A stretch of 64,000 bases of DNA from Bacteroidia bacterium (GCA_020635905.1 JACJYV010000007.1:558001-622000); one strand, 5' to 3'. Counted from the stretch's first letter, positions 1 to 8,733 are shown. Numbers and translations: made by a program. Notes: generated by a model from the letters alone, not told the origin.

Positions 1-539
1 TGACGGATGAAGTGAGCCTTTCTCTCATGGACCACATTCAGACCCAGACCGAAAAGGACGGGATCGCAGTGGAGGAAAATGCCAGGAAAGTTACCCAAAT
101 CATGGTTCACGAGCAGGGACGGGTGGGCAAAAAGGCAGGCAAAGGATTCTATGAATATCCCGAAGGCGGACAAAAGCACCTCTGGAAAGGCTTGAGCGAA
201 CATTTCCCCGTCGCGGCCAGCCAGCCTTCGGCGGCGGAAGTCAGCAAGCGATTGCTCCACATTCAGGCTCTGGAATCGGTCCGCTGTCTGGAAGAGGGGG
301 TGCTGCGCTCGGTCGAGGATGCAGACATTGGCTCCATCCTGGGCTGGGGCTTCCCGCCCTACACGGGCGGGGTGCTTTCCTACATCGACTTTGTCGGGGT
401 GGATTGGTTTGTGGATGAATGCGACGATTTCGCCGACCGTTTTGGTGAAAGGTACCGTCCCACTGACAAGCTCCGCGAAATGGCCGCCAACGGACAGGGA
501 TTTTATGGTCCCGTGAAATCAAAGGAGAAAGTGGTTTAA
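1..539 (+). CDS. 3-hydroxyacyl-CoA dehydrogenase / enoyl-CoA hydratase (FadJ-like), C-terminal part
   Basis: This is the C-terminal end of a fatty-acid beta-oxidation multifunctional protein, which hydrates enoyl-CoA and oxidises 3-hydroxyacyl-CoA with NAD. The frame is open to the left edge, so the gene is cut by the window; a GTG at 12 is not a real start. About 178 residues remain. They hold the end of the first 3HCDH C-terminal domain (GKKAGKGFYEYP) and the second copy, with the segment DIGSILGWGFPPYTGG that is typical of FadJ/HADHA proteins. The catalytic hydratase and NAD-binding parts lie outside the window. An acyl-CoA dehydrogenase follows 2.5 kb downstream on the same strand, which fits beta-oxidation, but a histidine kinase gene lies between them. 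The family assignment is firm; FadJ rather than FadB is a guess. Confidence 0.85.
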   Translation, partial: TDEVSLSLMDHIQTQTEKDGIAVEENARKVTQIMVHEQGRVGKKAGKGFYEYPEGGQKHLWKGLSEHFPVAASQPSAAEVSKRLLHIQALESVRCLEEGVLRSVEDADIGSILGWGFPPYTGGVLSYIDFVGVDWFVDECDDFADRFGERYRPTDKLREMAANGQGFYGPVKSKEKVV

Positions 540-985
540 TGCAGACAGTTTACGGTTTGCGGTTTACTCCCGATAACTTCAGCATAAAGGTCAACTAGGG
601 GTTTAGAGGTCACGCAAAGGCCGCAAAGGGGTTGTTTTCTGCATTTCGTGGGTTGAAGGGTGCAAAGAACCCAAAGCTATATGAGAAAAAACGCATAGCT
701 TAGCGTCTTCCGAATGCTTTCGGAACCACCCCAACCAACGTAATCCCGAAAGCATTCGGGAGGGCCCAAAAATCTTGGCGCACCCGTATAGCTATCTCCA
801 AGGGAGCGACTTCGTTGCGGGATTGCGATACTAACCATTTTAGCCCGTTCTCCTTCTAAATTTACGCGCGCGCGAGCGCCATCGGGCTACCAGTTTACGG
901 TTTGAACAACGGTCGACTGAAAACAGTAATCCGCCCTCTTGCAGCTTTGAGGGAATTTATCTACATTGGGGTAAGCGCCCTTATA
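540..985. other. intergenic region rich in degenerate short repeats
   Basis: No gene is visible in these 446 bases. They hold short word repeats: GTTTACGGTTTGCGGTTTAC at 547-566, a CGCAAAGG-type run near 613-630, and CAGTTTACGGTTTG again at 891-904. A hairpin-forming inverted repeat lies at 710-759. A TTG codon at 902 is in frame with the next gene, but it sits inside the repeat word and is unlikely to be the real start. Confidence 0.6.
710..759. repeat. 14-bp inverted repeat, each arm itself a hairpin
   Basis: CCGAATGCTTTCGG (710-723) and its exact reverse complement CCGAAAGCATTCGG (746-759) are separated by 22 bases. Each arm also folds on itself (CCGAA/TTCGG, 4-base loop). It could be a transcription terminator for the preceding gene or a small repetitive extragenic element; there is no T-tract directly after it. 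Confidence 0.6.
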
Positions 986-2869
986 ATGAGACCAACCAAC
1001 TGCTATTGCGGAAAGCTTTTCGCTGTTTTTGGCCTGATGATCCTGACCTGTGGAAAGTTAGTGGCCACAGGGTTGCCTGCACTCCCGATTTTGCAACTGC
1101 CTGATTCTCTGGCAGATTCCTCCGCATTGGTCAAGGTGGAGTATTACAGCAATAAGGGGTATGCCATGTCTTTTCAATCCCCTGATTCTGCCTTATTATA
1201 CTTCAAACAGGGTGAAATAGAAGCCCGCAACAGCCAGGATTCTGCAGCTATCCTCAAGTCCTGCTTCAACATGGGGCACTTTCTCATGGCCCGCGGCATC
1301 TATGAGCAGGCCCTGGAATACATGTATTCAGGTGAAATCCTGTCCGCAGCCGTCCACGACACCAGCAAGCACATCTTTTTTCTGTACTGGAAAAGCCGGG
1401 TGTATAACGAACTGGGGGAATACGAAAAATCCATTGAAGCCTGTGAAGAAGCGGCTAAATTTTCGAAACAGGGCAAAGGCCATGGCTGGCCCCTCAATTA
1501 TTACGGTGAAGCCCTCCGTGGTGCAGGCCGCCTCAACGAGGCACGCGACAGCCTGGAACTGGCTTATAAAATATTTCAGGAAGAGGGAGAACGAATTGGC
1601 TTGCTGATGGTGGCGGCCAAGCTGGCCCACGTTTACGAGGAACTCAACCTACCCGAAATGGTGAGAAAATATGCCAATCTGGTGCTGGATAAATGGGAGG
1701 GAGCCATGGCTTATGAGTCCTATTTGACCGCCATTACCAGTATGATTCGGGTAGAGCTGGCCCGTGGAAACGCAGACAGCGCAGAGGTGATGGCCCTGCG
1801 GGCCCTGCAGACGGTGGAAGGCAAACGGTATTATCGCCCTACCATTCAACTTGCAGAGTTGCTGGGGGGGATTTTCGAGCAAAAAGGAAATTACAAGGAG
1901 ACCCTCAAATATTACCGCATGGCCCGGTCCCTGGAGGACAATTACGAGTTGGACAAGGTCAAAATCAATCTGGCAGTAAAGGAATCAGAATACCTCAACG
2001 AACGCCTGCAGGAACATAACGAGCACCTTCGGGAACAGAAAAAAGGACAATTTTACCTGACCCTGACCATGGCCTGCCTGCTGGTGCTCTTTGCGGGGAT
2101 TGCCATATTGCTGGTCCTTTCCTTCCGCAAGTCGCGCGACTTTAACCGGATTTTGCAGAAAAAGAATTCCTCCCTCGACAGCCTCAACCAGGAGAAGGAC
2201 ATGCTCATGCAGATTGTGGCCCACGACCTGAAATCGCCCCTCAACACGGTGATGAGTTTGGGGCAAATGCTGCAAATGCTTGGCCCGGTCAATGATTCCC
2301 AAAAAACCGTGCTGGAAAAAATGGATTTTGTGGTCAAAAGGGGGATTGATCTGATCAAAAATCTCCTCGAACTGGCAGCGGTGGAGGACGGAAAACTGGA
2401 GCTGCATTCCGTGGATTCAGAACTGCGGGAAAGCCTGCAAAAGATCATAGCAGATTACAAAATGTCGGCCGAGAATAAATCCATTGCCCTGCATCTGGAG
2501 CTGCCCACTGAGCCTATTTTGCTCAAAACGGATCCTGGCTATTATGAGCGTATCGTGGACAATCTGGTTTCCAATGCAATCAAATATTCACCCAAAGGTA
2601 AAAGTGTCTGGATTGAGCTGAAAAAAAGGGAAAATCAGATACAGACCGTGGTGCGGGATGAAGGACCCGGGATTGGAGAGGAGGATCAAAAGAAATTATT
2701 TGGAAAATTCCAGCGGCTGTCTGCCCGTCCTACGGCGGGCGAAAGTTCCAATGGATTGGGATTGGCAATTGTGAAAGCCTTTGCCGAGCAGTTGGGCGGG
2801 GAGATCAAGGTGAAAAGTTCGCTCGGGCAAGGAGCGGAATTTACTTTGATATTGCCTTTGGCGGGGTAA
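986..2869 (+). CDS. TPR-containing membrane sensor histidine kinase
   Basis: An orphan two-component sensor kinase of 627 residues. From the ATG at 986 there is a signal-peptide-like hydrophobic start, then a TPR-rich region to about residue 340 that should lie in the periplasm, a single membrane segment at about 355-379, a short coiled coil, and the kinase core. H-box: VAHDLKSPLN with phospho-acceptor H413. N-box: DNLVSNAIKYS near 526-533. G1: DEGPGIG near 558. G2: GLGLAIV near 590. A TTG 28 codons upstream is also in frame, but it lies in an intergenic repeat, and only the ATG places the hydrophobic segment near the N-terminus. No receiver or DNA-binding domain is fused and no response-regulator gene is adjacent, so its partner and signal are unknown. 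Confidence 0.88.
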   Translation: MRPTNCYCGKLFAVFGLMILTCGKLVATGLPALPILQLPDSLADSSALVKVEYYSNKGYAMSFQSPDSALLYFKQGEIEARNSQDSAAILKSCFNMGHFLMARGIYEQALEYMYSGEILSAAVHDTSKHIFFLYWKSRVYNELGEYEKSIEACEEAAKFSKQGKGHGWPLNYYGEALRGAGRLNEARDSLELAYKIFQEEGERIGLLMVAAKLAHVYEELNLPEMVRKYANLVLDKWEGAMAYESYLTAITSMIRVELARGNADSAEVMALRALQTVEGKRYYRPTIQLAELLGGIFEQKGNYKETLKYYRMARSLEDNYELDKVKINLAVKESEYLNERLQEHNEHLREQKKGQFYLTLTMACLLVLFAGIAILLVLSFRKSRDFNRILQKKNSSLDSLNQEKDMLMQIVAHDLKSPLNTVMSLGQMLQMLGPVNDSQKTVLEKMDFVVKRGIDLIKNLLELAAVEDGKLELHSVDSELRESLQKIIADYKMSAENKSIALHLELPTEPILLKTDPGYYERIVDNLVSNAIKYSPKGKSVWIELKKRENQIQTVVRDEGPGIGEEDQKKLFGKFQRLSARPTAGESSNGLGLAIVKAFAEQLGGEIKVKSSLGQGAEFTLILPLAG

Positions 2870-2938
2870 ACTATCTGTCAGAAGAATCCAGAAAAAGGCT
2901 AAAAGGAGGACTAAATGGGATAAATTGCGGCAGATTCG

Positions 2939-2968
2939 TTGCTTCCCCTGCATAATTTATTAAATTCG
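2939..2968 (+). promoter_or_regulatory. predicted Bacteroidota-type promoter for the acyl-CoA dehydrogenase gene
   Basis: A -33-like TTG at 2939-2941 is followed, after exactly 19 bases, by TAAATTCG (2961-2968), one mismatch from the TAnnTTTG -7 consensus. Initiation near 2975 would give a leader of about 75 bases before the ATG at 3051. Confidence 0.45.
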
Positions 2969-2988
2969 GTTCCAGGAAAATTTTAACT

Positions 2989-3018
2989 AAAGGGGACCTC
3001 CAAAAAGGTGGCCCTTTT
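2989..3018 (+). terminator. hairpin with T-rich tail in the leader before 3051
   Basis: AAAGGG (2989-2994) pairs with CCCTTT (3012-3017), with an inner ACC/GGT pairing and a short T-rich tail. It lies after the kinase gene and inside the predicted leader of the next gene, so it could terminate the former or attenuate the latter. The stem is imperfect. Confidence 0.35.
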
Positions 3019-3050
3019 CTCTCCAAAAGAGCATTAAAATAAATTAAACC

Positions 3051-4205
3051 ATGGAATTTTTCCCCAGAAACATCTATAACGAGGAACATGAAATGTTCCG
3101 TCAGGCCCTTTACGATTTTGCTATGCAGGAGATCGTGCCCTTTCACGCCCAGTGGGAAAAGGACAAGATGGTGAGCAAGGAAGCCTGGAAAAAGGCGGGC
3201 GAAATGGGTTTTTTGGGCCTGCAGGTTCCCGAGGAATATGGCGGCATGGCCATTCAGGACTGGAAGTACAACGCCATGGTGGCCGAGGTGCTGGGCCGTC
3301 TGGGCGTCACTGGCCCTGCCCTGGGATTTGTTTTACACACGGATATTGTGATTCCCTACATTCTGCATTACGGCACAGATTATCTCAAGAAAAAATACCT
3401 CCCCAAAATGGTGAAAGGGGAATTTGTGGGCGCCATTGCCATGACCGAACCCAATGCGGGCTCTGATCTGCAAAATATCCGCACCACCGCAGTTGACATG
3501 GGCGATCATTACGTGGTGAACGGTTCCAAGACCTTCATTACCAACGGCTACATCAGCGATGTGTGTCTGGTGGCGGTCAAAACGGACCCCAAACTGGGGG
3601 CCAAAGGCACCTCCCTGCTCGTGATGGACAACTCTATGGCGGGTTTTACCAAGGGAAAACCCTTCGAAAAGATCGGCATGCATGCACAGGATACCTGCGA
3701 GCTTTTTTTTGAAGATGTAAAAGTTCCCAAGGAACACTTGCTGGGAGCCACGGGCCACGGCTTTGGCTACATGATGCAGGAACTGCCCCAGGAACGTCTG
3801 GTGGTGGCTTTGGGCGGCATTTCTGCCGCCGAAGGAGCCCTGGAAGATACCCTGAACTATGTAAAGGAGCGCACGGCTTTTGGCAAGCGCATCGCCGATT
3901 TCCAGAATACCCAGTTCAAGCTGGCCGAACTGGCCACCGAGGTCGCGGTGGGCCGCACCTTCGCCGACAAATGCGTGGAACTGCACTGCGAGAAAAAACT
4001 TGACTCGGCCATGGCTTCCCAGGCCAAATATTACCTCACCGACCTGCAATGCAGGGTCATTGACGAATGCGTGCAGTTGCACGGGGGCTACGGCTACATG
4101 TGGGAATACCGCGTGGCCCGCGCCTGGGCCGATGCCCGCGCCCAACGCATTTACGCAGGCACCAACGAGATCATGAAGATTCTGATTTCGAGAAAATACC
4201 TGTAA
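3051..4205 (+). CDS. acyl-CoA dehydrogenase, long-chain (LCAD) type
   Basis: An FAD enzyme of 384 residues, the usual family length, catalysing the first step of beta-oxidation (acyl-CoA to trans-2-enoyl-CoA). The FAD/substrate signature MTEPNAGSDL lies at 131-140, and the C-terminal signature QLHGGYGYM and AGTNEIMKILISRKYL close the protein. The position that is the catalytic Glu in medium-chain enzymes is Ala here (IYAGTNE). Instead ELPQERL at 244-250 matches the segment holding the catalytic Glu in LCAD and isovaleryl-CoA dehydrogenase, so E248 is the likely base. This points to long- or branched-chain substrates. The ATG at 3051 begins the expected MEFFPRNIYNEEHEMFR start. The FadJ-like gene upstream suggests a shared catabolic role. 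Confidence 0.92.
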   Translation: MEFFPRNIYNEEHEMFRQALYDFAMQEIVPFHAQWEKDKMVSKEAWKKAGEMGFLGLQVPEEYGGMAIQDWKYNAMVAEVLGRLGVTGPALGFVLHTDIVIPYILHYGTDYLKKKYLPKMVKGEFVGAIAMTEPNAGSDLQNIRTTAVDMGDHYVVNGSKTFITNGYISDVCLVAVKTDPKLGAKGTSLLVMDNSMAGFTKGKPFEKIGMHAQDTCELFFEDVKVPKEHLLGATGHGFGYMMQELPQERLVVALGGISAAEGALEDTLNYVKERTAFGKRIADFQNTQFKLAELATEVAVGRTFADKCVELHCEKKLDSAMASQAKYYLTDLQCRVIDECVQLHGGYGYMWEYRVARAWADARAQRIYAGTNEIMKILISRKYL

Positions 4206-4220
4206 ACCGACCCAATTCCC

Positions 4221-5468
4221 ATGAACCCTCTGCCTCCCCGTGGCCTTGGCAATTTTATCTGGCTGGGGCTGATCTTCCTGACTATGGTCAGTTCGCAATG
4301 CTATAATCAGGTAAAAGATGTTTGCAGTGAAACGCCTTCCCGCGAAAATGTGGTCAGGGTGGAAATTGACAAATGGGGCAAGCACCAGGATGGCTTACTG
4401 AGGGAAAATTCCTTTACCCTCCATGTTTGCCGCGAGCATTTTGGCCGCGATACAGAGGCAGGAAACGAGATTGATAAAGCTGCAACCCTGATCAATAATC
4501 TGCCTGGTTGTGCCCTGAGTATGGAGATTTCCCGCACCTCTCACAAAGATCTGGATGAATTATTCGCCTCAAACCCCGACCACAATTATCTGGATTACGT
4601 GGACATTGTGGCGGAAGAACCTTCCCGGGGTTGCCTGAAAAAGAAAGACCCCATTTGCTCTGATGTGAAAGATGAAAAGGGGAACATCAAAGAGGACGGA
4701 TTTACCCTGAATTGTTGTCAGCATCGGGCCATTCTTGGGTGGGGTGGAACGGGAAGTACAGACTTTTTCACCATTTCTGTCAACCAGATTTGTTATCCCG
4801 AAGGGACTTTTCCTCTGGTCAGTGGAATTCTTCATGAGCTTGGACATGCATTTGGAATGATTCATACCCCTGAGTGGCCTGAGGCAGATCAGGAATACCT
4901 TTCGGTGATGCAGGGCGATTTGTTTAATCTTTCAGCTTATGATGCAGCTTATCTGAGGGAATCCTACCCCCGGAATACGGAACCTTATGTGAATCTGGTG
5001 GCCAGTGATCTGATTCCTTTCAACCAAAACGGAACCTGGAAAAAGAGGACTTTTGCAGGAAAAAATCCCGCAGGGCTCTATATTGATACTGACGGATATC
5101 TGAAGGATTGTGAGACCAGGGAACACCCTGTTTTTTACACAGCCTGGTTCAATTCGGGAAATCAGGGCGGGGACAATGCCATTTGCATGGTGAACACCCT
5201 CAGGATTAGGTCTGAAAACGGAGGCCAAAGTCATATTCTGAAGCAGTGGAAAGCTGCCACGCTGCCCGCCGAATCCCAGGATTCGTGGTCAGGGCAGGTG
5301 CAAATAAGCGCAGCCGACCTGGAGGCGAATGGGATAACAACGGGCGCCTTCTGGCTCGAATTTGAAGTAAATGGCTGGGGAAGCCAGTTGGAAAAATTTA
5401 CTGATGACAACAAAGTTTCCACCAAATTAAAGATTGGCGAGCTCAAGGGTGGCTGCCGGGGAATTTGA
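4221..5468 (+). CDS. secreted metzincin-family zinc metalloprotease
   Basis: A predicted exported zinc protease of 415 residues. It starts with a hydrophobic signal (residues 10-24) ending in SSQC at 24-27, which could be a weak lipobox. The zinc motif HELGHAFGMIH (205-215) fits HExxHxxGxxH exactly: H205, H209 and H215 would bind zinc and E206 would act as base. A Met-turn candidate, SVMQG with M230, follows at the right distance, so this is a metzincin rather than a gluzincin. The N-terminal 200 residues hold several cysteines and act as propeptide or substrate domain. The C-terminal 170 residues look beta-rich and have no recognised domain; no T9SS tail is visible. The subfamily (M43, M12 or other) cannot be decided. 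It starts 15 bases after the acyl-CoA dehydrogenase stop, but a functional link is doubtful. Confidence 0.78.
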   Translation: MNPLPPRGLGNFIWLGLIFLTMVSSQCYNQVKDVCSETPSRENVVRVEIDKWGKHQDGLLRENSFTLHVCREHFGRDTEAGNEIDKAATLINNLPGCALSMEISRTSHKDLDELFASNPDHNYLDYVDIVAEEPSRGCLKKKDPICSDVKDEKGNIKEDGFTLNCCQHRAILGWGGTGSTDFFTISVNQICYPEGTFPLVSGILHELGHAFGMIHTPEWPEADQEYLSVMQGDLFNLSAYDAAYLRESYPRNTEPYVNLVASDLIPFNQNGTWKKRTFAGKNPAGLYIDTDGYLKDCETREHPVFYTAWFNSGNQGGDNAICMVNTLRIRSENGGQSHILKQWKAATLPAESQDSWSGQVQISAADLEANGITTGAFWLEFEVNGWGSQLEKFTDDNKVSTKLKIGELKGGCRGI

Positions 5469-5509
5469 GGAAAGAAGTTTGGTGTCGTGATGGGAAATGT
5501 ATGGCAATA

Positions 5510-5548
5510 AAAAAACGAGGCAGAACAATAGTTTTACCTCGTTTTTTT
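5510..5548. terminator. bidirectional rho-independent terminator
   Basis: AAAAACGAGG (5511-5520) pairs with CCTCGTTTTT (5537-5546), with a 16-base loop. The A-tract on one side and T-tract on the other let it serve both the plus-strand protease gene and the converging minus-strand gyrB. Confidence 0.75.
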
Positions 5549-5605
5549 GTTCTAAGTTCTAAGTTTTTAGTTCTCAGGACTAAAGACTAACGACTCAAGC
5601 CTCCC

Positions 5606-7585
5606 TTAAGCGTCAATCTTCGCATACTTCGCATTCTGCTCGATGAATTCCCGGCGGGGAGGTACTTCGTCGCCCATCAGCATGGAGAAGGTGTAGTCGG
5701 CCTGGGCCGCATTCTCAATGGTTACCTGCTGCAGGGTGCGCACAGTGGGGTCCATGGTGGTGGTCCACAACTGTTCGGGGTTCATTTCTCCCAAACCCTT
5801 ATAGCGCTGGATCACCACTTTGCTTTCATCGCCTTCGGCGAGTTCGGCCACTGCGGCGGCACGCTCCGTTTCAGTCCAGCAATAGATGAATTTCTTGCCC
5901 TTTTTTACCTGATAAAAAGGTGGCTGAGCGATATAAAGGTGGCCTTGCTCAATCAGGGGCAGCATGTAGCGGAAGAAGAAAGTGAGGATCAGGGTGCGGA
6001 TGTGGGAGCCGTCCACGTCAGCATCTGTCATGATGATGATCTTATTATAGCGCAGTTTATCGAGGTTCAATTCCTCTTCTGTGCCTACCCCGGTCACACC
6101 CAGGGCCGTGATCATATTTTTGATTTCCTCGTTGTCGTAGATCTTGGAGGGATGGGCTTTTTCCACGTTCAGGATTTTTCCACGCAGGGGCAGAATGGCC
6201 TGAAACTTACGGTCACGGCCCTGTTTGGCCGATCCACCTGCAGAATCCCCTTCCACCAGGTAGATTTCACATTCTTCCATATTGCGGCTGGCACAGTCGG
6301 CCAGCTTACCGGGAAGGCCGCCACCTACCATGACGTTCTTACGCTGCACCATTTCGCGGGCCTTTTTGGCCGCGTGACGGGCTTCAGCCGCAAGAATCAC
6401 TTTCTGCACGATGCGTTTGGCCACGTTGGGGTTCTCTTCGAGAAAATAAGCCAGCTGTTTTCCCATGACTCCTTCCACGATCCCGGCCACATCCGAGTTA
6501 CCCAGCTTGGTCTTGGTCTGTCCTTCAAATTGAGGCTCAGGTACTTTGACCGAGATCACACAGGTCAGACCTTCGCGAAAGTCATCCCCCTGAATCTCAA
6601 ATTTGAGTTTGGAGAGGAAACCTTCCTTTTCAGCATAGGTCTTGAGGGAACGCGTCAGGGCCTTTTTGAAGCCTGAAACGTGGGTTCCCCCCTCGTGGGT
6701 ATTGATGTTATTGACGTAGGAGTGAATGTTTTCCGTGTAGGATTTATTGTATTGCATGGCTACCTCAACGGGCACAGTGCCGCCATCGTCAATTCCTTCC
6801 ACATAGATCACTTCCTCCATCAAAGGTTCGCGGTTTTGGTCGAGGAATTTTACAAATTCTGCAATTCCTCCCTCAGAGAAGAACTGTTTGGTCAGATAAT
6901 CTTCCTTTACACTGCCATCTTCCTGCTCAATCTGCACTTTTTCGCGCAGGTCAGTCAGGGAAATGCGGATGCCTTTGTTGAGGAAGGCAAGTTCGCGGAG
7001 ACGGTTGGCCAGGATGGAAAATTTGTATTCAGAAACAATGAAAATGGAATCATCGGGGAGGAAATAGGTTTCCGTGCCTCTTTTGTCCGTTTCTCCGGTC
7101 ACTTCAACGGGCCCCTGAGGAATTCCCTTGTGATAGGTTTGGGAATGGATTTTGCCGTCGCGGTGTACGTTGACCGTACAAACGGTGGAAAGGGCATTCA
7201 CACAGGAAACACCCACCCCGTGCAGACCGCCGGAGACTTTATAGGTATCTTTGTCGAACTTACCGCCGGCGTGAAGCACGGTCATGACCACTTCGAGAGC
7301 TGATTTGCCCTCTTTTTCGTGCATATCCACGGGGATGCCCCGGCCATTATCAGAAACGGTGATGGAATTATTTTCGTTGATGGTGACATAGATATCCGTG
7401 GCAAAACCCGCCATGGCCTCGTCGATCGAGTTGTCAACCACTTCGTAAACCAGGTGATGCAATCCTCTTTCGCCTACATCTCCAATGTACATGGCCGGAC
7501 GCATCCGAACCGCTTCCAACCCCTCCAGGACTGTGATATTTGACGCGGAATAACTGTTGTCTTTTTCTTTATTTTCTTCACTCAT
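5606..7585 (-). CDS. gyrB: DNA gyrase subunit B
   Basis: The ATPase subunit of DNA gyrase (659 residues), which with GyrA introduces negative supercoils. The GHKL ATPase domain carries EVVDNSIDEAMAG and DNGRGIP near the N-terminus, with GGLHGVGVSCVNALS as the ATP-lid motif. The Toprim domain carries LVEGDSAGGSA and MTDADVDGSHI, whose acidic residues bind Mg. The C-terminal QRYKGLGEMNPEQLW is the GyrB/ParE signature. Length and the C-terminal TLQQVTIENAAQAD segment favour GyrB over ParE. The ATG at 7585 fits the usual short N-terminus before the NITVLEGLEAVR segment. The gene is monocistronic here, with a terminator just downstream. Confidence 0.96.
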   Translation of the reverse strand: MSEENKEKDNSYSASNITVLEGLEAVRMRPAMYIGDVGERGLHHLVYEVVDNSIDEAMAGFATDIYVTINENNSITVSDNGRGIPVDMHEKEGKSALEVVMTVLHAGGKFDKDTYKVSGGLHGVGVSCVNALSTVCTVNVHRDGKIHSQTYHKGIPQGPVEVTGETDKRGTETYFLPDDSIFIVSEYKFSILANRLRELAFLNKGIRISLTDLREKVQIEQEDGSVKEDYLTKQFFSEGGIAEFVKFLDQNREPLMEEVIYVEGIDDGGTVPVEVAMQYNKSYTENIHSYVNNINTHEGGTHVSGFKKALTRSLKTYAEKEGFLSKLKFEIQGDDFREGLTCVISVKVPEPQFEGQTKTKLGNSDVAGIVEGVMGKQLAYFLEENPNVAKRIVQKVILAAEARHAAKKAREMVQRKNVMVGGGLPGKLADCASRNMEECEIYLVEGDSAGGSAKQGRDRKFQAILPLRGKILNVEKAHPSKIYDNEEIKNMITALGVTGVGTEEELNLDKLRYNKIIIMTDADVDGSHIRTLILTFFFRYMLPLIEQGHLYIAQPPFYQVKKGKKFIYCWTETERAAAVAELAEGDESKVVIQRYKGLGEMNPEQLWTTTMDPTVRTLQQVTIENAAQADYTFSMLMGDEVPPRREFIEQNAKYAKIDA

Positions 7586-7640
7586 TGGTCAAGTTGTTAA
7601 ACCGAAAATGTTGTTAGTGTATAGTTTATTTAATGCAACG

Positions 7641-7648
7641 CAAATTTA
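7641..7648 (-). promoter_or_regulatory. candidate -7 element upstream of gyrB
   Basis: Read on the minus strand this is TAAATTTG, an exact TAnnTTTG element 56 bases before the gyrB ATG. The only TTTG further upstream is about 26 bases away, longer than the usual 19-21, so the -33 element is not convincing. Confidence 0.35.
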
Positions 7649-7717
7649 ACCTTATTAATGCAGATACCCGTTGCCAAAACGGGCGATTTATCCACATAAA
7701 AATGGGAAAAACCCGTT

Positions 7718-8551
7718 TCAGAACTCCACAGAAAGGCTGTCCAGGGTCCAGTTGAGGGTGGTGAAAATGCCCAATCCACCTTCAATGTTGGAGATCACAG
7801 GAGCGGGCTCTGCAATAGGGCTCCCTGCCGATCTGCGGGCCGTACTGACCGAGACCAGAAAGTCGTAATGGGCCCGGGTCAGAGCATATAATCTGACTTT
7901 TACCTGGTCGTGGTTGGGGAATTTGTAACTGGAGGAAATGGCCACTTCCTGGCCGTTGGCCAGGGCGTCGGAAAAACTGCGACTCCAGTTTTTAGAACTG
8001 TCGCTGGTGATGGTGATGCGGTAATGATTGCCAGAGGCCGCAGGATCCGTAAAATTGGTGATGATGCGTGCTTCATCTTTGCCGTCGTTGAATGATTGAA
8101 GGGAATCAATGGGAACCGTGGGCTCAAAATGGGTAACTGAGGTCACCACCCGTCCGGCTCCGTCTTCCACCCGCAAAAAATAATCTGTATCGTAGTACAG
8201 CTTCACCTTTTTGCCCACATAGTCAAAATTGACCGGGTCGTAATTCAGGGTGTCGGTCACATCGGCATAGGAAAGGACCACGGTGGCCTGCTGAATCACG
8301 GGAAAATCTACGGGCGCAAAATAGGACTGGCTCTCGGTCAGCAACACCCGGGCTTTTTTGTCGGGTTTGAGGTAGGCCTCCACCACCAGTTTGTTTTCGT
8401 ATTCTCCCAGGTCCAGATCAATGACAGGAGGTTGGCCACAACTATAAAGCAGAAACAGCCACAAGCTGCAAGCTGCGAGCTGCGAGCTTTTTTTGAGCTT
8501 CGGGCTTCTGGCTGCGAGCTTCGGGCTTTTTATGGTGGAATCCTTCAACAT
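7718..8551 (-). CDS. DUF4249-family outer-membrane lipoprotein
   Basis: A 277-residue predicted lipoprotein that follows a TonB-dependent receptor gene, the usual place for DUF4249 proteins in this phylum; its molecular role and ligand are unknown. The N-terminus has lysines, a hydrophobic stretch (SLWLFLLYS) and lipobox LYSC, followed by VIDLDLGEYENKLVVEAYL, a typical DUF4249 opening. The rest is beta-rich. The ATG at 8551 lies inside the first unit of a 91-bp tandem repeat, and the first 25 or so codons (KSPKLAARSPKLKKSSQLAA) are translated from degenerate GCGAGCTTCGGGCTT-type repeat words. The signal peptide therefore seems partly repeat-derived. An alternative start is a TTG inside CSLWLF, which would destroy the signal, so ATG 8551 is preferred. 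Confidence 0.78.
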   Translation of the reverse strand: MLKDSTIKSPKLAARSPKLKKSSQLAACSLWLFLLYSCGQPPVIDLDLGEYENKLVVEAYLKPDKKARVLLTESQSYFAPVDFPVIQQATVVLSYADVTDTLNYDPVNFDYVGKKVKLYYDTDYFLRVEDGAGRVVTSVTHFEPTVPIDSLQSFNDGKDEARIITNFTDPAASGNHYRITITSDSSKNWSRSFSDALANGQEVAISSSYKFPNHDQVKVRLYALTRAHYDFLVSVSTARRSAGSPIAEPAPVISNIEGGLGIFTTLNWTLDSLSVEF

Positions 8552-8570
8552 TTTCTCTATTCTCTTATCT

Positions 8571-8642
8571 CTAACATCTAAATTTTAGTTGCGAGCTTTT
8601 GGCTTCGAGCTTCGAGCTTTTTATGGTGGAATCCTTCAACAT
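8571..8642 (-). CDS. possible 23-codon leader ORF in repeat unit
   Basis: It starts at the repeat-unit ATG with the same codons (MLKDSTIKS) as the DUF4249 lipoprotein and ends in TAG at 8571, 19 bases before the lipoprotein ATG. The same purine-rich stretch precedes both ATGs, so it could be translated. It may be a chance product of the duplication. Confidence 0.3.
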   Translation of the reverse strand: MLKDSTIKSSKLEAKSSQLKFRC

Positions 8643-8661
8643 TTTCTCTATTCTCTTATCT

Positions 8662-8733
8662 CTAACATCTAAATTTTAGTTGCGAGCTTTTGGCTTCGAG
8701 CTTCGAGCTTTTTATGGTGGAATCCTTCAACAT
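8662..8733 (-). CDS. possible second 23-codon leader ORF in repeat unit
   Basis: An identical copy of the leader ORF, 91 bases further upstream, encoding the same MLKDSTIKS start and ending in TAG. It lies between the TonB-receptor stop and the DUF4249 start, so ribosomes on a polycistronic message would meet three near-identical initiation sites in a row. Confidence 0.3.
   Translation of the reverse strand: MLKDSTIKSSKLEAKSSQLKFRC

Noticed and set aside
902..985. 28-codon N-terminal extension of the histidine kinase from a TTG
   Set aside because: It lies in an intergenic repeat word and would bury the signal segment.
3333..4385. 350-codon open frame on the minus strand across the acyl-CoA dehydrogenase
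   Set aside because: It lies antisense to a clear dehydrogenase gene, is rich in His and Gly as expected from reverse-strand codon bias, and has no family motif.
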